Of a stretch of 64,000 bases of DNA, positions 42,131 through 51,692 are shown piece after piece. Origin of the DNA: Symsagittifera roscoffensis (taxonomy: Eukaryota > Xenacoelomorpha > Acoela > Convolutidae); assembly GCF_963678635.1 (NCBI RefSeq), contig NC_087067.1:29068403-29132402 (forward strand), in the 5' to 3' direction. Under the pieces are notes generated by a model. The model searched no databases. It was not told where the DNA came from and worked only from the letters and a program-made list of their open reading frames with translations. Both the position numbers and the translations under genes were made by a program. How positions within the stretch are numbered: position 1 is the first letter of the stretch; every line of letters begins with the position of its first letter.

Positions 42131-42538
42131 TGAGTTAGTACCGAGGTGTAACTCATAGAGTAATTTCGGATAGGGTACACCGTCTGCTCGTCACGCTATC
42201 TTATTTTCGGCCGGATAGATTCGTGCAACTTCTTAGTCTAATACCGATCCTAATCTTACTCTTATACTATCTAGTCTCAGGTTGTTTAACTAGTCTCTGC
42301 TAGGCTCAATAGATCTAGGGTATACTGGTTTATTGCGGCTGCTGAAGTGCTCGGGAGAGTCCAACTAATTTCTAAGTTAAATTCAAATCTCTCTGGTGCT
42401 GAAATTACAAGTAACTTCAGCACTTACAAATAAGTGGGTTGTTAGTTAGATGGATCATGATTGGTTAATATTAAATACTTTACATTGGTAAAACATTTAA
42501 TTTATCCAATCATAAAATGTAGTTTAGATCAGGTTCCA
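42131..42538 (-). repeat. 5' LTR of the intact element
   Basis: 408 bp, TG...CA. In element orientation: U3 starts with a large imperfect inverted repeat (ATGATTGG...CCAATCAT), then TATTTAA (42471-42477) as candidate TATA box, the 28-nt hairpin, and AATAAA (42329-42334). The internal order suggests that the hairpin lies near the start of R. Confidence 0.92.
42396..42423 (-). promoter_or_regulatory. TAR-like 28-nt hairpin in the LTR
   Basis: Reads GTGCTGAAGTTAC, TT, GTAATTTCAGCAC: a 13-bp stem with one G-U pair and a two-base turn. It lies about 48 nt after the candidate TATA box, where the capped RNA would begin or nearly so. In the plus-strand copy (51312-51339) the same 28 nt form a perfect palindrome, so pairing is kept while bases differ. 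Confidence 0.65.
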
Positions 42539-42542
42539 CTAT
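42539..42542. other. Target site duplication CTAT, right
   Basis: Matches 23682-23685. It lies three bases from the target duplication of the adjacent MULE. Confidence 0.85.
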
Positions 42543-42914
42543 GGTAACAAAACGGTTCCCAAGCTTATCACCCCGTGTTTTGTAACCCCCTTTTTCTTAA
42601 CCCCCTCTCATAAAACCCCCAAATCAGATAACCCCACTAAAATTTAACCCCTTTTTAAAACCAATTGTTAGAATCAAAGTGAAAGTTACTTGAAAAGGAT
42701 TCGGAACCATATCGTCGGTAAACATCAAAGCTTTAATTGCGAAAAATTTTGCGAACCAAAATGAGTTACCACGCACGCTGCTAAATGCGTTTTAGATTTG
42801 AACAGAAATGACCTTGCCGATAGTCTAGACTTTGATATGAACTTGAAAACGAATCCGACCGACATGATTCAAATTGGTGCATATACAAAACAGTCCAAAA
42901 CCATTTGAATTTCT

Positions 42915-43300
42915 TGACCTTGATCTTTTGGCGCCGACAGAATTGATCTACGCTTTGAAAACTCAAATATGAGCTTAATTAAGATCAAAGAGCCAAAATT
43001 GGAAGAAATTTTCGGATGACAACCAAAGGCCTCATGGTATAATGGTTAAAGCGTTAGTCTCAAAATCTAGAGTTCAAAGGATCGAATCCCTGGCGGCACA
43101 AAAAATTTTCCAATTTTCCCAAAAAAGTTGAATTTCGGGTAAATATGATAACGGGTATATCAAGGGTACAATAAATGGGTTAACCTTACAGGGTTGGGCG
43201 GAGGGAAAAGAAAAGTCAACACCTTGTATGTATTTATTATTTTGCCGGTTTCAAATCGACTTTAGCTCAGTTTTGAAAAATCAAGGAAATTAATTAAACT
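42915..43300 (+). repeat. tRNA-derived SINE-like repeat inside the MULE
   Basis: The tRNA-like head at 43027-43098 has CATGGTATAATGGTTAAAGC (A-box-like) and GGATCGAATCCC (B-box-like); the anticodon loop region reads CTCAAAA. A mismatch in the anticodon stem, short arms and lack of a normal acceptor stem argue against a working tRNA. The flanks and body match the two tandem copies at 20498-21185 in inverse orientation. Confidence 0.7.
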
Positions 43301-43346
43301 TGGAAAAAATTTTATTGCTTGGCAATATAGATTAAATAGCAAATAT

Positions 43347-44719
43347 TTAACTCAAGTTCGCCATAGCGCGAAAGAAATGCAAATCAGTGTTTTCTTCGTA
43401 AACATGCATAATATTCTGCACTTTTTCGTTGAGCACCCGGTATTTTTTCTTTTTTGTAAATTGGTGCCCACTCGAGGCGTTATAGAAATTAAGTTTTTGG
43501 ACGGACGCGTCTTTTTGCAAATTTGCAATCACTTTCCATATACTGGGATGCGATCCACTGAAGTATGACTGTATGCCATAATGCCAGCCCTCTACAGCAT
43601 TTGTTGTTCTGGCCAAACCCGATGATGCCGCATCCCTTTGATTCCATAATGAAGGGGGGAATAGGGCTTCCCGATTCGGGACGAGACTTTTTATGTAGTT
43701 AGATCCAAAATAAAGGCAAAGCTCGTCAACTTTCGCTATTTTTTCCGACTCTTTTATGGTGCGATCGCAAACTATTTGAATTTCCTCCACTATTTTATCG
43801 TATGAATTTCCTATTTCTTCTTCTTTTTCAAAAGCCAGTGCGGGTAACATTTTGAGTGCTAAAGCGAACTCGTGGTTAGTTTCGTAATCCTTTTTCAATC
43901 CGAGCTCCCCGATTTTTCTCATGAAACTTTGTGAAAGATGCAAGAAACATCCCGACAGCTTGGTCTCGGGAAAATTTTTCTGAAACGCTTGAATAGCGGC
44001 CTGCTCAAAATCCAGTAAAATTTTTTCAGGTCTACTATCAGGGACTAGTATTTTTAGGGCTTCTAAGAAACGGTGGTAAGTTTTTTCTGTTTTATTTGGC
44101 AGGAACGCATATATGCAAGCAGGGGCTATTCCTGAAAGACTAACGTGTATGGAGTAAAGTTGATAAAACATTTTCGGGGTGACTTTAAAAGTTGGATGTT
44201 TCAAGCACACGTAGCATCACTGTCGAATCTGATAAAATTTTTGAAAAGTTCGGGTATTTCGAAACTTCTGTTTGCTGGCGAGACTGGTAAGACTTCTTCT
44301 CGTTGCTTGCGCGCTCGTTGTGCGGTGCGAACTAAATTTTCTTTGGATGGTAGGGCTAGTTGAGTGGCAATGTTGTCTGTAATTGGCTGAATGGCGGTTG
44401 CGACTGCGACGGTTGGGGTGTTACTATCGCTTAGCTCCTTGATGTTTTTCAAAACTAGTCGAGCATCAGGTTTGCCCGTGGAAATATCGTGATTATGTTG
44501 ACCCCTCGTTTCAATAAAATTTTCTCCTTCCGTAATTGCTGTTGCGCGGCATTTATGGGTTTGGTACTTTGAGCAGTTCCAATTTGTTGTTGTCTTGTTT
44601 TTTGGTTTAAGGTAATACTCGTGGCCTGATACCACTAGCATTTGTTTATCTTTCGAAGATAAAGTAAAATGGAATGACGCTTCAAACATTATATCTGATC
44701 TGATAGAGTGGTATAACAA
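43347..44719 (-). pseudogene. FLYWCH-MULE transposase, frameshifted and missing its first catalytic Asp
   Basis: Two overlapping frames. The first (44719-44201) carries a FLYWCH zinc finger (FHFTLSSKDKQMLVVSGHEY, W.C, HKCRA, HNHD). The second (44210-43347) is a MULE transposase core: TFKVTPKMFYQLYSIHVS, LLDFEQAAIQAF (second catalytic Asp), GCFLHLSQS, and NAVEGWH (catalytic Glu). Family members have a DGTFK motif just before KVTP; here it reads HPTFK, and the 30 or so residues that normally precede it are missing. A deletion with a frame change explains both. The second frame has no ATG. The product is very probably inactive, unless a spliced form restores it. Confidence 0.8.
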
Positions 44720-45092
44720 TGGTTAAAGAAATAGGCAGTATGATTTTTTATAAAACTCACAAACGTCTTTTGTTGCCTTCAATTAGCACCATGTAGGTTA
44801 TCTCTGTTTTAAACGCGTGAGTGAGGGATTATTTCTCTAACTAATCAAAATGCAATTTGTTTTGAGATGCTAGAGGCATCAAGTGAATTAAGACTAGCTT
44901 TTCAGGCCTTAATTAGTAAGCTTAATTGGACTACTCCTGTACTTATAAAAAGGACTTAATTTGAAACAAATTATCGTCATTAAAAGGGGGTTAAATTGTT
45001 GTGGGGTTATCATGTTACGGGGTTATGATATAGGGGGTGTAAACAGAGGGGGTTAAATATCGTAGGGTTAAAGAGTGGGACACCAACAAAAC

Positions 45093-45854
45093 ATATGAGA
45101 TCGTTTTTTGAAAAACGTAGGCATACACAATTTTTACGAATGAAAAGGCATTTTTTGATTTTATTGCACATATGGTGAAGTTGGACTTGAGATAAAATGC
45201 GGTAAAAACCTGTCGAGACCAACTTGGATGAAATTGGTCGAGACGTGATTTTACGATATTTTATTTAGATTTCCAATTTGAATTAGATTAATAACAGCAA
45301 TTAATATATGCGAGTAAACTCAGTATCAAAAAATAGCATAAAAGCAGCATTTTTGACTTTTTTCAATTCCCCAACTTACATTTGAAATTTTGTGTTTTTT
45401 TTGTTGTTTTTCATCAAGTAATTATGGCTAAAAGCATATTACGATGTAAGATGTGAAGATCGAATCTGTTCACAATTGTTAGTTTGTTCGCCGAAATTCA
45501 TTGCATTTTGACAACGGTTAATATTTTTTCTTAAACTGAAATTTAATCAATCGTGGAAAAGTGGAAAAAAGCGCCACACACTAACACACTATTTTTGAAT
45601 TTTTAGGCACCACAGTTGCCAACATTTTGGAAGTGAGTAAGTTTTTTGTGGGATCTTTTCCAGTTTCCCTCCCCCTTTCAGATTCAATTTTGGAAAGCTA
45701 ATTTACCCTTGTCATAATGCAAATTTGGCGTTGTGAACAAATCGACAACTGTGAACAGATTTGTTATTCATACTTTACAGCGTAACATCAAGCATTTAGC
45801 CGTAACACATTTAGCCGTTTTGTGATGCTGGGACATCTCATCATTAAACAAACC
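45093..45854. other. Intergenic with MITE remnants
   Basis: No gene seen. Partial members of the CTTTTCCAGTTTCCC family occur near 45400-45560 and 45647-45830 (GCGTAACATCAAGCATTTAG, AATTTGGCGTTGTGAACAAA). Confidence 0.5.
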
Positions 45855-46068
45855 GGCTCTTTTCCAGTTCCCCCCTTTCAATTTCAATTTTGAAAAGCTT
45901 ATTTAACATTGTCATACTGTAACAAAATTTGGCGTGGCGAATGAATTGACAACTGTCAACAAATTTGTTCTTCATACTTTATAGCGTAACATCACGAATT
46001 TAGCCGTAATAACACGTAAAACAAACATAAAACTCGGTTTTTTGAAAGGGGGAAACTGGAGAAGAGCG
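45855..46068. mobile_element. 214-bp MITE with GGCTCTTTTCCAG end and 8-bp TSD
   Basis: Starts GGCTCTTTTCCAGTTCCCCC and ends GGGGGAAACTGGAGAAGAGCG. The flanks AACAAACC at 45847-45854 and 46069-46076 are identical 8-mers. The interior matches the copy at 19912-20123 in inverse orientation. Confidence 0.8.
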
Positions 46069-46264
46069 AACAAACCTTTAGTGGTATCAATGATGAACTT
46101 TTTTTGCCTGAGGATGCATTGCAAAAAGCACGTGCATCTGCGCGTTACCGCGACCATGTTTATAAGAACATAATAAAAAAATTAATACTATAAAAAAACA
46201 GAAAAACCAAGAAAAGCAAAAAAAAAGTTCATATAACCAACTCTTTTCCTAACAAAATGCTTTG

Positions 46265-46490
46265 TTTAAATTTCGCTTTTTTTCCAGTTTTTGTCCTGAT
46301 AAGTCATTTGAATTCGCCTTTTTATGGAATTGGACTTTTAGAAAAAATCAAAGGGGGGAACTGGAAAAGAGCCTAAATTTCGGCTCAGTTTCCAGTTTTT
46401 GTCCTGAGAAGTCATTTGAATTCGACTTTTTATAGAATCAGAAAAAATCAAAAGGGGGGGGGACTGGAAAAGAACCTAAATTTGTTATCT
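46265..46490. repeat. Tandem duplication of about 113 bp built on the MITE family
   Basis: The unit CCAGTTTTTGTCCTGA.AAGT, CATTTGAATTCG, a G run, then ACTGGAAAAGA.CCTAAATTT occurs twice head to tail. Confidence 0.7.
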
Positions 46491-47805
46491 TTTTTTTGCT
46501 CTTTTCCAGTTCCCTTTTTCAAATTCAATTATGAAAAACTTATTCAACGTTGTCATAATCTAATGAAACTTGGGTGGTGAGCAAATCTACAACTGTGAAC
46601 TGGAAAAGAGCCCTTTTTTATTTCAAAAATAATCTGGAAACTTCTGCATTTTTCTCAGCTTTTTCATCGTACAAAGTTTATTTGCATTTTACTAATCTCA
46701 TTTCAAAGCACATTTACAGGAAACCTCCCTTTCCCCAACCCAAGTTGAAAACTTAAGATCAGCAATAAGGGCTCTTTCCCGGTCCCCTTCCTCGTAAAGT
46801 TGCAAACTAAGGTTGTTCAAAGGTTGCTCAGCTCTAAGTCCCCCCAACTGCCAATTTGGAGAAGTAATTTTTCTGTTCATATGGTCCAGATTGTTACAAA
46901 TTGGCATATGGACTAATTAGGCCATAAAAGCATATTCAATATTCAAACTTAACCTTGTAAAACCCCTCGTTACAGAAAATTGATGCTTATGTGAGGTAGG
47001 GGAAAAGGAAAAAAACGGTTGCTCATACGGCAATTTACATGATATGAGTGTAAAAATTTGTTCACTTATTTACGCTGACGCATTTTTTTGATTAGGACCG
47101 TCACAATCCCTTTCAAATTAGCTTTTGTCGGCAAATGAAATTTCAGAAAATTTTTCCAAACTGGAAGAAAAGACAAATACGAATTCATTATATTAAAAAT
47201 GGTGTGTTGAACAGGTTAAATAGTCACATCACATTTATATACTATTCTGAACAAAAACATTTTCCTATTTTTTCCTTTTTACACACTCCAACAACACGCG
47301 TAAACGTTGTTAAAGCGGCGGACGCGGACATTATTTTCTTACTTAATTTCTCAATTTTTATGGCTTCTTTTCCTTATCTTACCTGCACATTTTTATAAGT
47401 ATAACTTATGTTCAAATCGGTCGATTGTCATGAAAATTGGTACGCGGACTTGTTAGGCCCTGAAAAAAATATTTATTTCCCATGTTTAATCTTGAAAAAC
47501 CCCTCGTTTTACTACAAAATTGATGCTTATGTGTGTGGGGAGGAGGGAAAAGCAACATTTTTATTTCAAATTTTTTAGCCGTTTCGCAAAAAAAAAAATT
47601 GCGTTTTTTCGGCGCGGCTTTCCCTTAAAAATTGGTAAATGGGATTCTTTTCCACTCTCCCATATATGAATTTCAGGTTTGAAAAAACTAACGTTGTCAT
47701 AATGTGATGAAAATTTGCATGGCTAACGAACTAATTATTTTGAACACATTTATTCTTCATACTGTTAATCGTAAAATTACGCATTCAGCTATAATAAAAC
47801 GTAAG
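46491..47805. other. Intergenic, diverged MITE fragments, no gene seen
   Basis: Contains partial units with CTCTTTTCCAGTTCCC (46500), GGGCTCTTTCCCGG (46768) and ACCCCTCGTT.. CTTATGTG (46960-47540). No exon supported. Confidence 0.5.
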
Positions 47806-48002
47806 GCAGCTCTTTTTCTTTTTCACCCCCATTTGCGAATTTTTACGAGCTACTTCACATGGTCAGATTGTCGCAAAAACTGGTGTGTGGACTAATTAGG
47901 CTGTGTCGAACATGTTTGGTTTTCAAACTTAACCTTGTAAGACCCCTGGTTACACAGTAAAGTTGATTCCTATGTGAGTTGGGGGAAAAGGGAAAAGAGC
48001 CC
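47806..48002. mobile_element. MITE of the CTCTTTTTCTTTTTCACCCCC subfamily
   Basis: Starts CAGCTCTTTTTCTTTTTCAC and ends TTGGGGGAAAAGGGAAAAGAGC. The interior parallels the MITE at 15649-15848 (ATTAGGC, AACCTTGTAA, CCCCTGGTTAC against CCACTCGTTAG). Target duplication not clear. Confidence 0.65.
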
Positions 48003-48159
48003 ATAAGACAACTGAAAAGAAGGGGGGTGGAAAAGAGGAAGTACATGTTATCCAACGGCTTCTTTAGGAAATCTTAGCATTGGTCCACCAGAAGTAGCTG
48101 TCGTAAAATAGTACCACAAGTGGGCTATATTTCTTGTTTTACTAGACTGAGGGGAGCTG

Positions 48160-48167
48160 TATATAAA
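48160..48167 (+). promoter_or_regulatory. TATA box of the serine racemase-like gene
   Basis: TATATAAA lies 113 nt before the ATG at 48273. Transcription would start at about 48190-48200. The leader between has no upstream ATG that I can see. Confidence 0.6.
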
Positions 48168-48272
48168 GAAAAGGCTCCAATTTTCTCTACCAATTTTTTT
48201 ATTCGGCTAGAAGAAAAGCAACGAAGGAAAAGAGTTTCCAAAGAACTAAGAGACACACTCTGACTTTCAAAC

Positions 48273-48389
48273 ATGACTGTAGACGTTCAGGAGATCGAAG
48301 AGGCACATGATCGAGTGAAGCCTTTCATACATAAGACACCTATTATGACTAGTGAGACCTTCGACAAATTATTCGCTGCCGGCAAAAAA
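48273..48389 (+). CDS. SRR: First coding exon of a serine racemase-like PLP enzyme
   Basis: 39 codons: MTVDVQEIEEAHDRVKPF, then IHKTPIMTSETFDKL, FAAGKK, ending exactly at a GTGAGT donor in phase 0. The pattern (..VE.AH..I...IH.TP..TS..L) is the N-terminus of eukaryotic serine racemase and related fold-type II PLP enzymes (threonine dehydratases), ahead of the catalytic Lys segment. The next exon, expected to encode FFKCE...G.FK.RGA, was not found between here and 51196, and the element from 51197 may sit in the intron. Serine racemase interconverts L- and D-serine and deaminates serine in the cytosol. Short length limits certainty between the two enzyme types. Confidence 0.6.
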
Positions 48390-50191
48390 GTGAGTAACAA
48401 AACTAGGCTCTTTTCCAGTTCCACCTTTGATTTTTTCTGAAATTCATTGTATGAGAGTCTATTTAAAATGACTTTTCGGCTCTTCCCCCCCCCCCCCCAC
48501 CTGCAAAGTTTTACATGTAAATTTGTTGACCACATTGTCCGATTGTTATGAAAATTTACATACAGATTAATAAGGCCTCGACAAACATATTTGGTATGCA
48601 TACTCAACCTGAAAACTAGAAAAGAGCAAAAGTTTCTATTTTTTGTTTCAATTGTCCTACGTTTTATTATGGCGGAATGCGTGATTTCACGATGAAAGGT
48701 ATGAAGAACAGATCTGTTGTCAGGGCCTATATTATGACAACGTATTTTTTTTTTCAAACTGAAACTTAAATTCGGGATTCGGGGGGGGGGGGGGTGGAAG
48801 AGAGCCTTTATCACAGATAAAACTGCAGAAACGGTCATTTTTTCTACCCCTTCCCTACCTCATATAAGCTGTCTGTTATACGAGAAGTTCAACAAGGTCC
48901 GATATGGAAAACAAATATGTTTGTCATGCCCTAATTGGTTAGCATGCCAGTTTTTTTTATCAATCAGACAATCAAAACAGAAAAAAACTTTTAAAAAAAC
49001 TCGCAAGAGGGAGGACGGAGGAAAGAAAAGAGCCAAAAAACATAGCATAACAAAGATATTGAGACAGTACCGCAACAACATGCAACAAAAAACAACTCGC
49101 AACAAAGAAAAACGAGCAAATTTTCAGGTAGGAAAGCTAAATTTGAAAATTAGCTTACAACATAAGAGTTTTGGGATAAGGTTAACGGCAACAGCGCTAG
49201 ACGTGAGTCCTCGCTCGCGGCAATAGCCAGCTTCAAATTTTGTATTAAGTCCTACCCTCTGTTGGCAAGCTTGAAAAACGTACACGCGGCCTTTTCTTTG
49301 TAAGTTGTCTGTTAATGCAAGCTGTCTTTCATTGCGAGCTGTCTTTTGTTGCAGCTTGTCGCAATAAGTATTGGGATAACGAAAAGGCGAAATGATAAAA
49401 TACTCAGTAAAGTAGAACATGTTTTACAGTGATTGGTTCTTATCAAGTTTCTACCTCTTTGATTTTTTCTAAAAATCATTATAGGAAAGTCTATTTAAAA
49501 CGGCTTTTCATGTTATAAACTGCATTTAGAGTATATTTTTACAACATTTCTTGCATACAAATTACCGTGTGAAAACTTTTCGAAAATCTTGTTTTGTAGT
49601 TAACAAGACACGGTGGAAACTGAAAAAAGAGCCAAAACTGCAATAAAACATCAATATGTGAAAATCTATTTAAAATTACTTTCTGTTGTAAACTGCATCA
49701 AAACGTGACAGCGTGAACAGGTGAACCAGTTTTTACAACTTTTAGTACACGCAAAAAGCCGTGTAAACAATTTTTGAACAGCTTAATTTTGCCCCAATAA
49801 AGTTCCAATAATCAACAAGAATGTGATTCTTTTCAACGTCTTCCCCATCGGCTCTTTTTCTTTTTCCTGGTCATCAATTTTATGGCGTAACGAGTGGTTT
49901 TACCAGTTTAGGTATAACAATTTTTTTAAAAAGCATTTATAGCGATATAATAACGCAAATATTTCATTTACTTGTAAAAACACGCTGATGAGGGGGAGGG
50001 AAGATAACGCCCCAAAATTTCATTTTAATTTTTTTGTTTTACGTGTTATTATGGCTAAAGGCGGCTCTTTTCAACATTTCAACAGTCCCTTATTTCAACA
50101 TCTCAAGTTTTACTTTTTCATAGTTTTTAAAATATTAAAGGTAAAAGGCTCTGCCGAAAGATTCAGTTGTCATTTTTGGGCTGGAAATTTA
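48390..50191 (+). other. Presumed intron 1 of the serine racemase-like gene, MITE-rich
   Basis: Contains MITE fragments starting GGCTCTTTTCCAGTTCC (48406), GGCTCTTCC with a C run (48478) and GGCTCTTTTTCTTTTTCC (49850). It also has poly-G and poly-C runs and the 18-bp tandem units at 49301-49365. No second exon supported. Confidence 0.5.
49301..49365. repeat. Four imperfect 18-bp tandem units, core GCGAGCTGTCTTTT
   Basis: Units GTAAGTTGTCTGTTAAT, GCAAGCTGTCTTTCATT, GCGAGCTGTCTTTTGTT and GCAGCTTGTCGC. The same unit type occurs at 10443-10490 within a PBRM1 intron. Confidence 0.65.
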
Positions 50192-50414
50192 GGCTCTTTT
50201 CTGTCCCCCTCCACCGAATTTCAAAAAATTGATTTTTATTTGTTTATACGCGTTATGTTGGCTATATGCGTGATGTTTCGATGTAACGTTTGAAAAAAAA
50301 ATCTGTTGACAGTATTCTGTTTGTTCGCAATGCCAAGTTTCATTGAATTATGAAAATATTACAGAAATTTTCAAAATCGAATTTGGAAAGTGAGTGAAAA
50401 AGTGGAAAAGAGCC
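50192..50414. mobile_element. MITE with GGCTCTTTTCTGTCCCCC end
   Basis: Starts GGCTCTTTTCTGTCCCCC and ends GTGGAAAAGAGCC. The interior parallels the 20129-20358 copy (GATGTTTCGATGTAACG, CCAAGTTTCATTGAATTATG). Flanks are similar but not identical (GAAATTTA and AAATTTTG). Confidence 0.65.
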
Positions 50415-50595
50415 AAATTTTGGTGTGCTAAAACATGATTCTGGTTAACAAAGATTCTTCAAGTTTGATTGTTTTCTTGTTTTGTAGAAAAACTATTGAA
50501 ACTTTACGTGCCCATTGTAATTGTTTGCCAAATAAAAGCGGTTTCTCCCCAGATTCAAACTTCCATTTGAAAACTAACTTAATGTTATCATAGAG

Positions 50596-51021
50596 CAGGG
50601 GCGGATTTAGGGTGGGGGGCGGACGCCCCCCCCCCTCAGGGATTCGACCCCCTGCCGACCCAAAGGGTCCCCCCTTTGATACTTTTTCAGAAATCCATTT
50701 TTGGCCGACCGACCCTAAAATTTTTCTAAAGGCGCCTTTGGCGCCAATATATACTAACTTTGAGGGGGAGCGCGCGCCAAAAAAACGCAATTTTTTTGTC
50801 AACATTTTTCAAAAATTGCCCAAAAACGGCTTTTTTGACTGTTTTTTCAAAAACTATCCTGCGGCGCAGAAAATTTAGCCAAAGTAGGGGCAAAACAGTG
50901 CTTTGGGAGAGCTCGAAAAATCAATTTGGTCGACCTAAAAAAAAAAAAAAAGGTCGTCAAAATTTTGGAAAATTTTTTGAAAATCCGCCCCCCCCTCGAG
51001 AAAATCCTAGATCCGCCCCTG
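50596..51021. mobile_element. 426-bp hAT-type MITE with perfect 8-bp TSD
   Basis: The left end CAGGGGCGGATTTAGG and right end inverse CAGGGGCGGATCTAGG are classic hAT-like ends. The flanks TCATAGAG at 50588-50595 and 51022-51029 are identical. The interior is rich in C and G runs, GGCGCC and poly-A. Open frames inside have no domain. It is non-autonomous. Confidence 0.9.
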
Positions 51022-51196
51022 TCATAGAGTAATAAAAAACTACACGATGAACAAAGAAAACTTTTTGAATCAAGGCAAAGCCCTGAAGTTTCTACAAGTA
51101 ATTAAAGCTCTATGTTCCAAGTGCCGCTTCAACTCATGTAAATAGTATCTAGTGACATACTAATAAGATAAAATAGCTTGCCTCTATTCAATGTAG

Positions 51197-51605
51197 TGGA
51201 ACCTGATCTAAACTACATTTTATTATTGGATAAATTAGATATTTTACCACTGTAAAATATTTAATATTAACCAATCATAATCCATCCAACTAACAACCCA
51301 CTTATTTGTAAGTGCTGAAATTACTTGTAATTTCAGCACCAGAGAGATTTTGATTTAACTTAGAAATTAGTTGCCTCTCCAAGAGAACTTCAGCCGCCGC
51401 AATAAACCAGTATACTCTAGATCTATTGAGCCTAGCAGAGACTAGTTAAACACCCTGAGACTAGTAGATATAAGAGTAAGATTAGGATCGGTATTAGACT
51501 AAGAAATTGCACGAATCTATCCGGCCGAAAATAAAATAGCGTGACGAGCAGACGGTGTACACTATCCGAAATTACTCTATGAGTTAACCAAAAGGACCTA
51601 ACTCA
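51197..51605 (+). repeat. 5' LTR of the degenerate copy
   Basis: 409 bp, TGGAACCTGATC...CTAACTCA, clearly diverged from the LTRs of the intact element, with substitutions and small indels (for example TTGCCTCTCCAAGAGAAC for TTGGACTCTCCCGAGCAC). AATAAA at 51401-51406. The hairpin at 51312-51339 is a perfect palindrome. Confidence 0.9.
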
Positions 51606-51692
51606 TCTGGTGCGACCATAAGTCTCGAATAAGAACTTAATAGCTTAGAATTAACCAAAAAAAGATTAGAAATTAGACAAAACATTTTCAAA

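Larger units (their letters stand above)
23686..42538 (-). mobile_element. Complete 18.85-kb Ty3/gypsy-type LTR retroelement with envelope and accessory ORFs
   Basis: It is bounded by two 408-bp LTRs that look identical base for base (TGGAACC...AACTCA in element orientation) and by a CTAT target duplication (23682-23685, 42539-42542). A primer binding site follows the 5' LTR. ORFs in order: ORF77 (42042-41809), ORF155 (40876-40409), gag-pol (40434-32212), ORF76 (31611-31381), ORF62 (31384-31196), AUG-less ORF378 (31190-30054), envelope-like (30066-27448), ORF597 (27451-25658). The order RT-RNase H-integrase and the GPY/F module place it in Ty3/gypsy (Metaviridae). Identical LTRs and intact frames suggest a recent insertion. 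Its size is well above the 5-10 kb usual for the group. Confidence 0.93.
42554..45084 (-). mobile_element. 2.5-kb MULE-type DNA transposon
   Basis: The ends are GGTTCCCAAGCTTATC (left) and the inverse GGTGTCCCACTCTTTAACC (right). About 100 bp inside are rich in AACCCC blocks, with a well-matched inner part: GATAACCCCACTAAAATTTA against GATAACCCCACAACAATTTA, then ACCC..TTTTAA. The flanks AACAAAAC at 42546-42553 and 45085-45092 form a perfect 8-bp target duplication (MULEs usually make 8-10 bp). It contains a FLYWCH/MULE transposase gene and a tRNA-derived repeat. Confidence 0.82.

Noticed and set aside
43027-43098. Possible functional tRNA (anticodon CAA-like)
   Set aside because: A and B boxes are recognisable, but the anticodon stem has a mismatch, the acceptor stem is poor and the same unit recurs as a dispersed repeat; called tRNA-derived instead.
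50428-51032. Pro-rich frames of 86-125 codons
   Set aside because: They cover the hAT-type MITE and its C/G runs on both strands; no protein domain.
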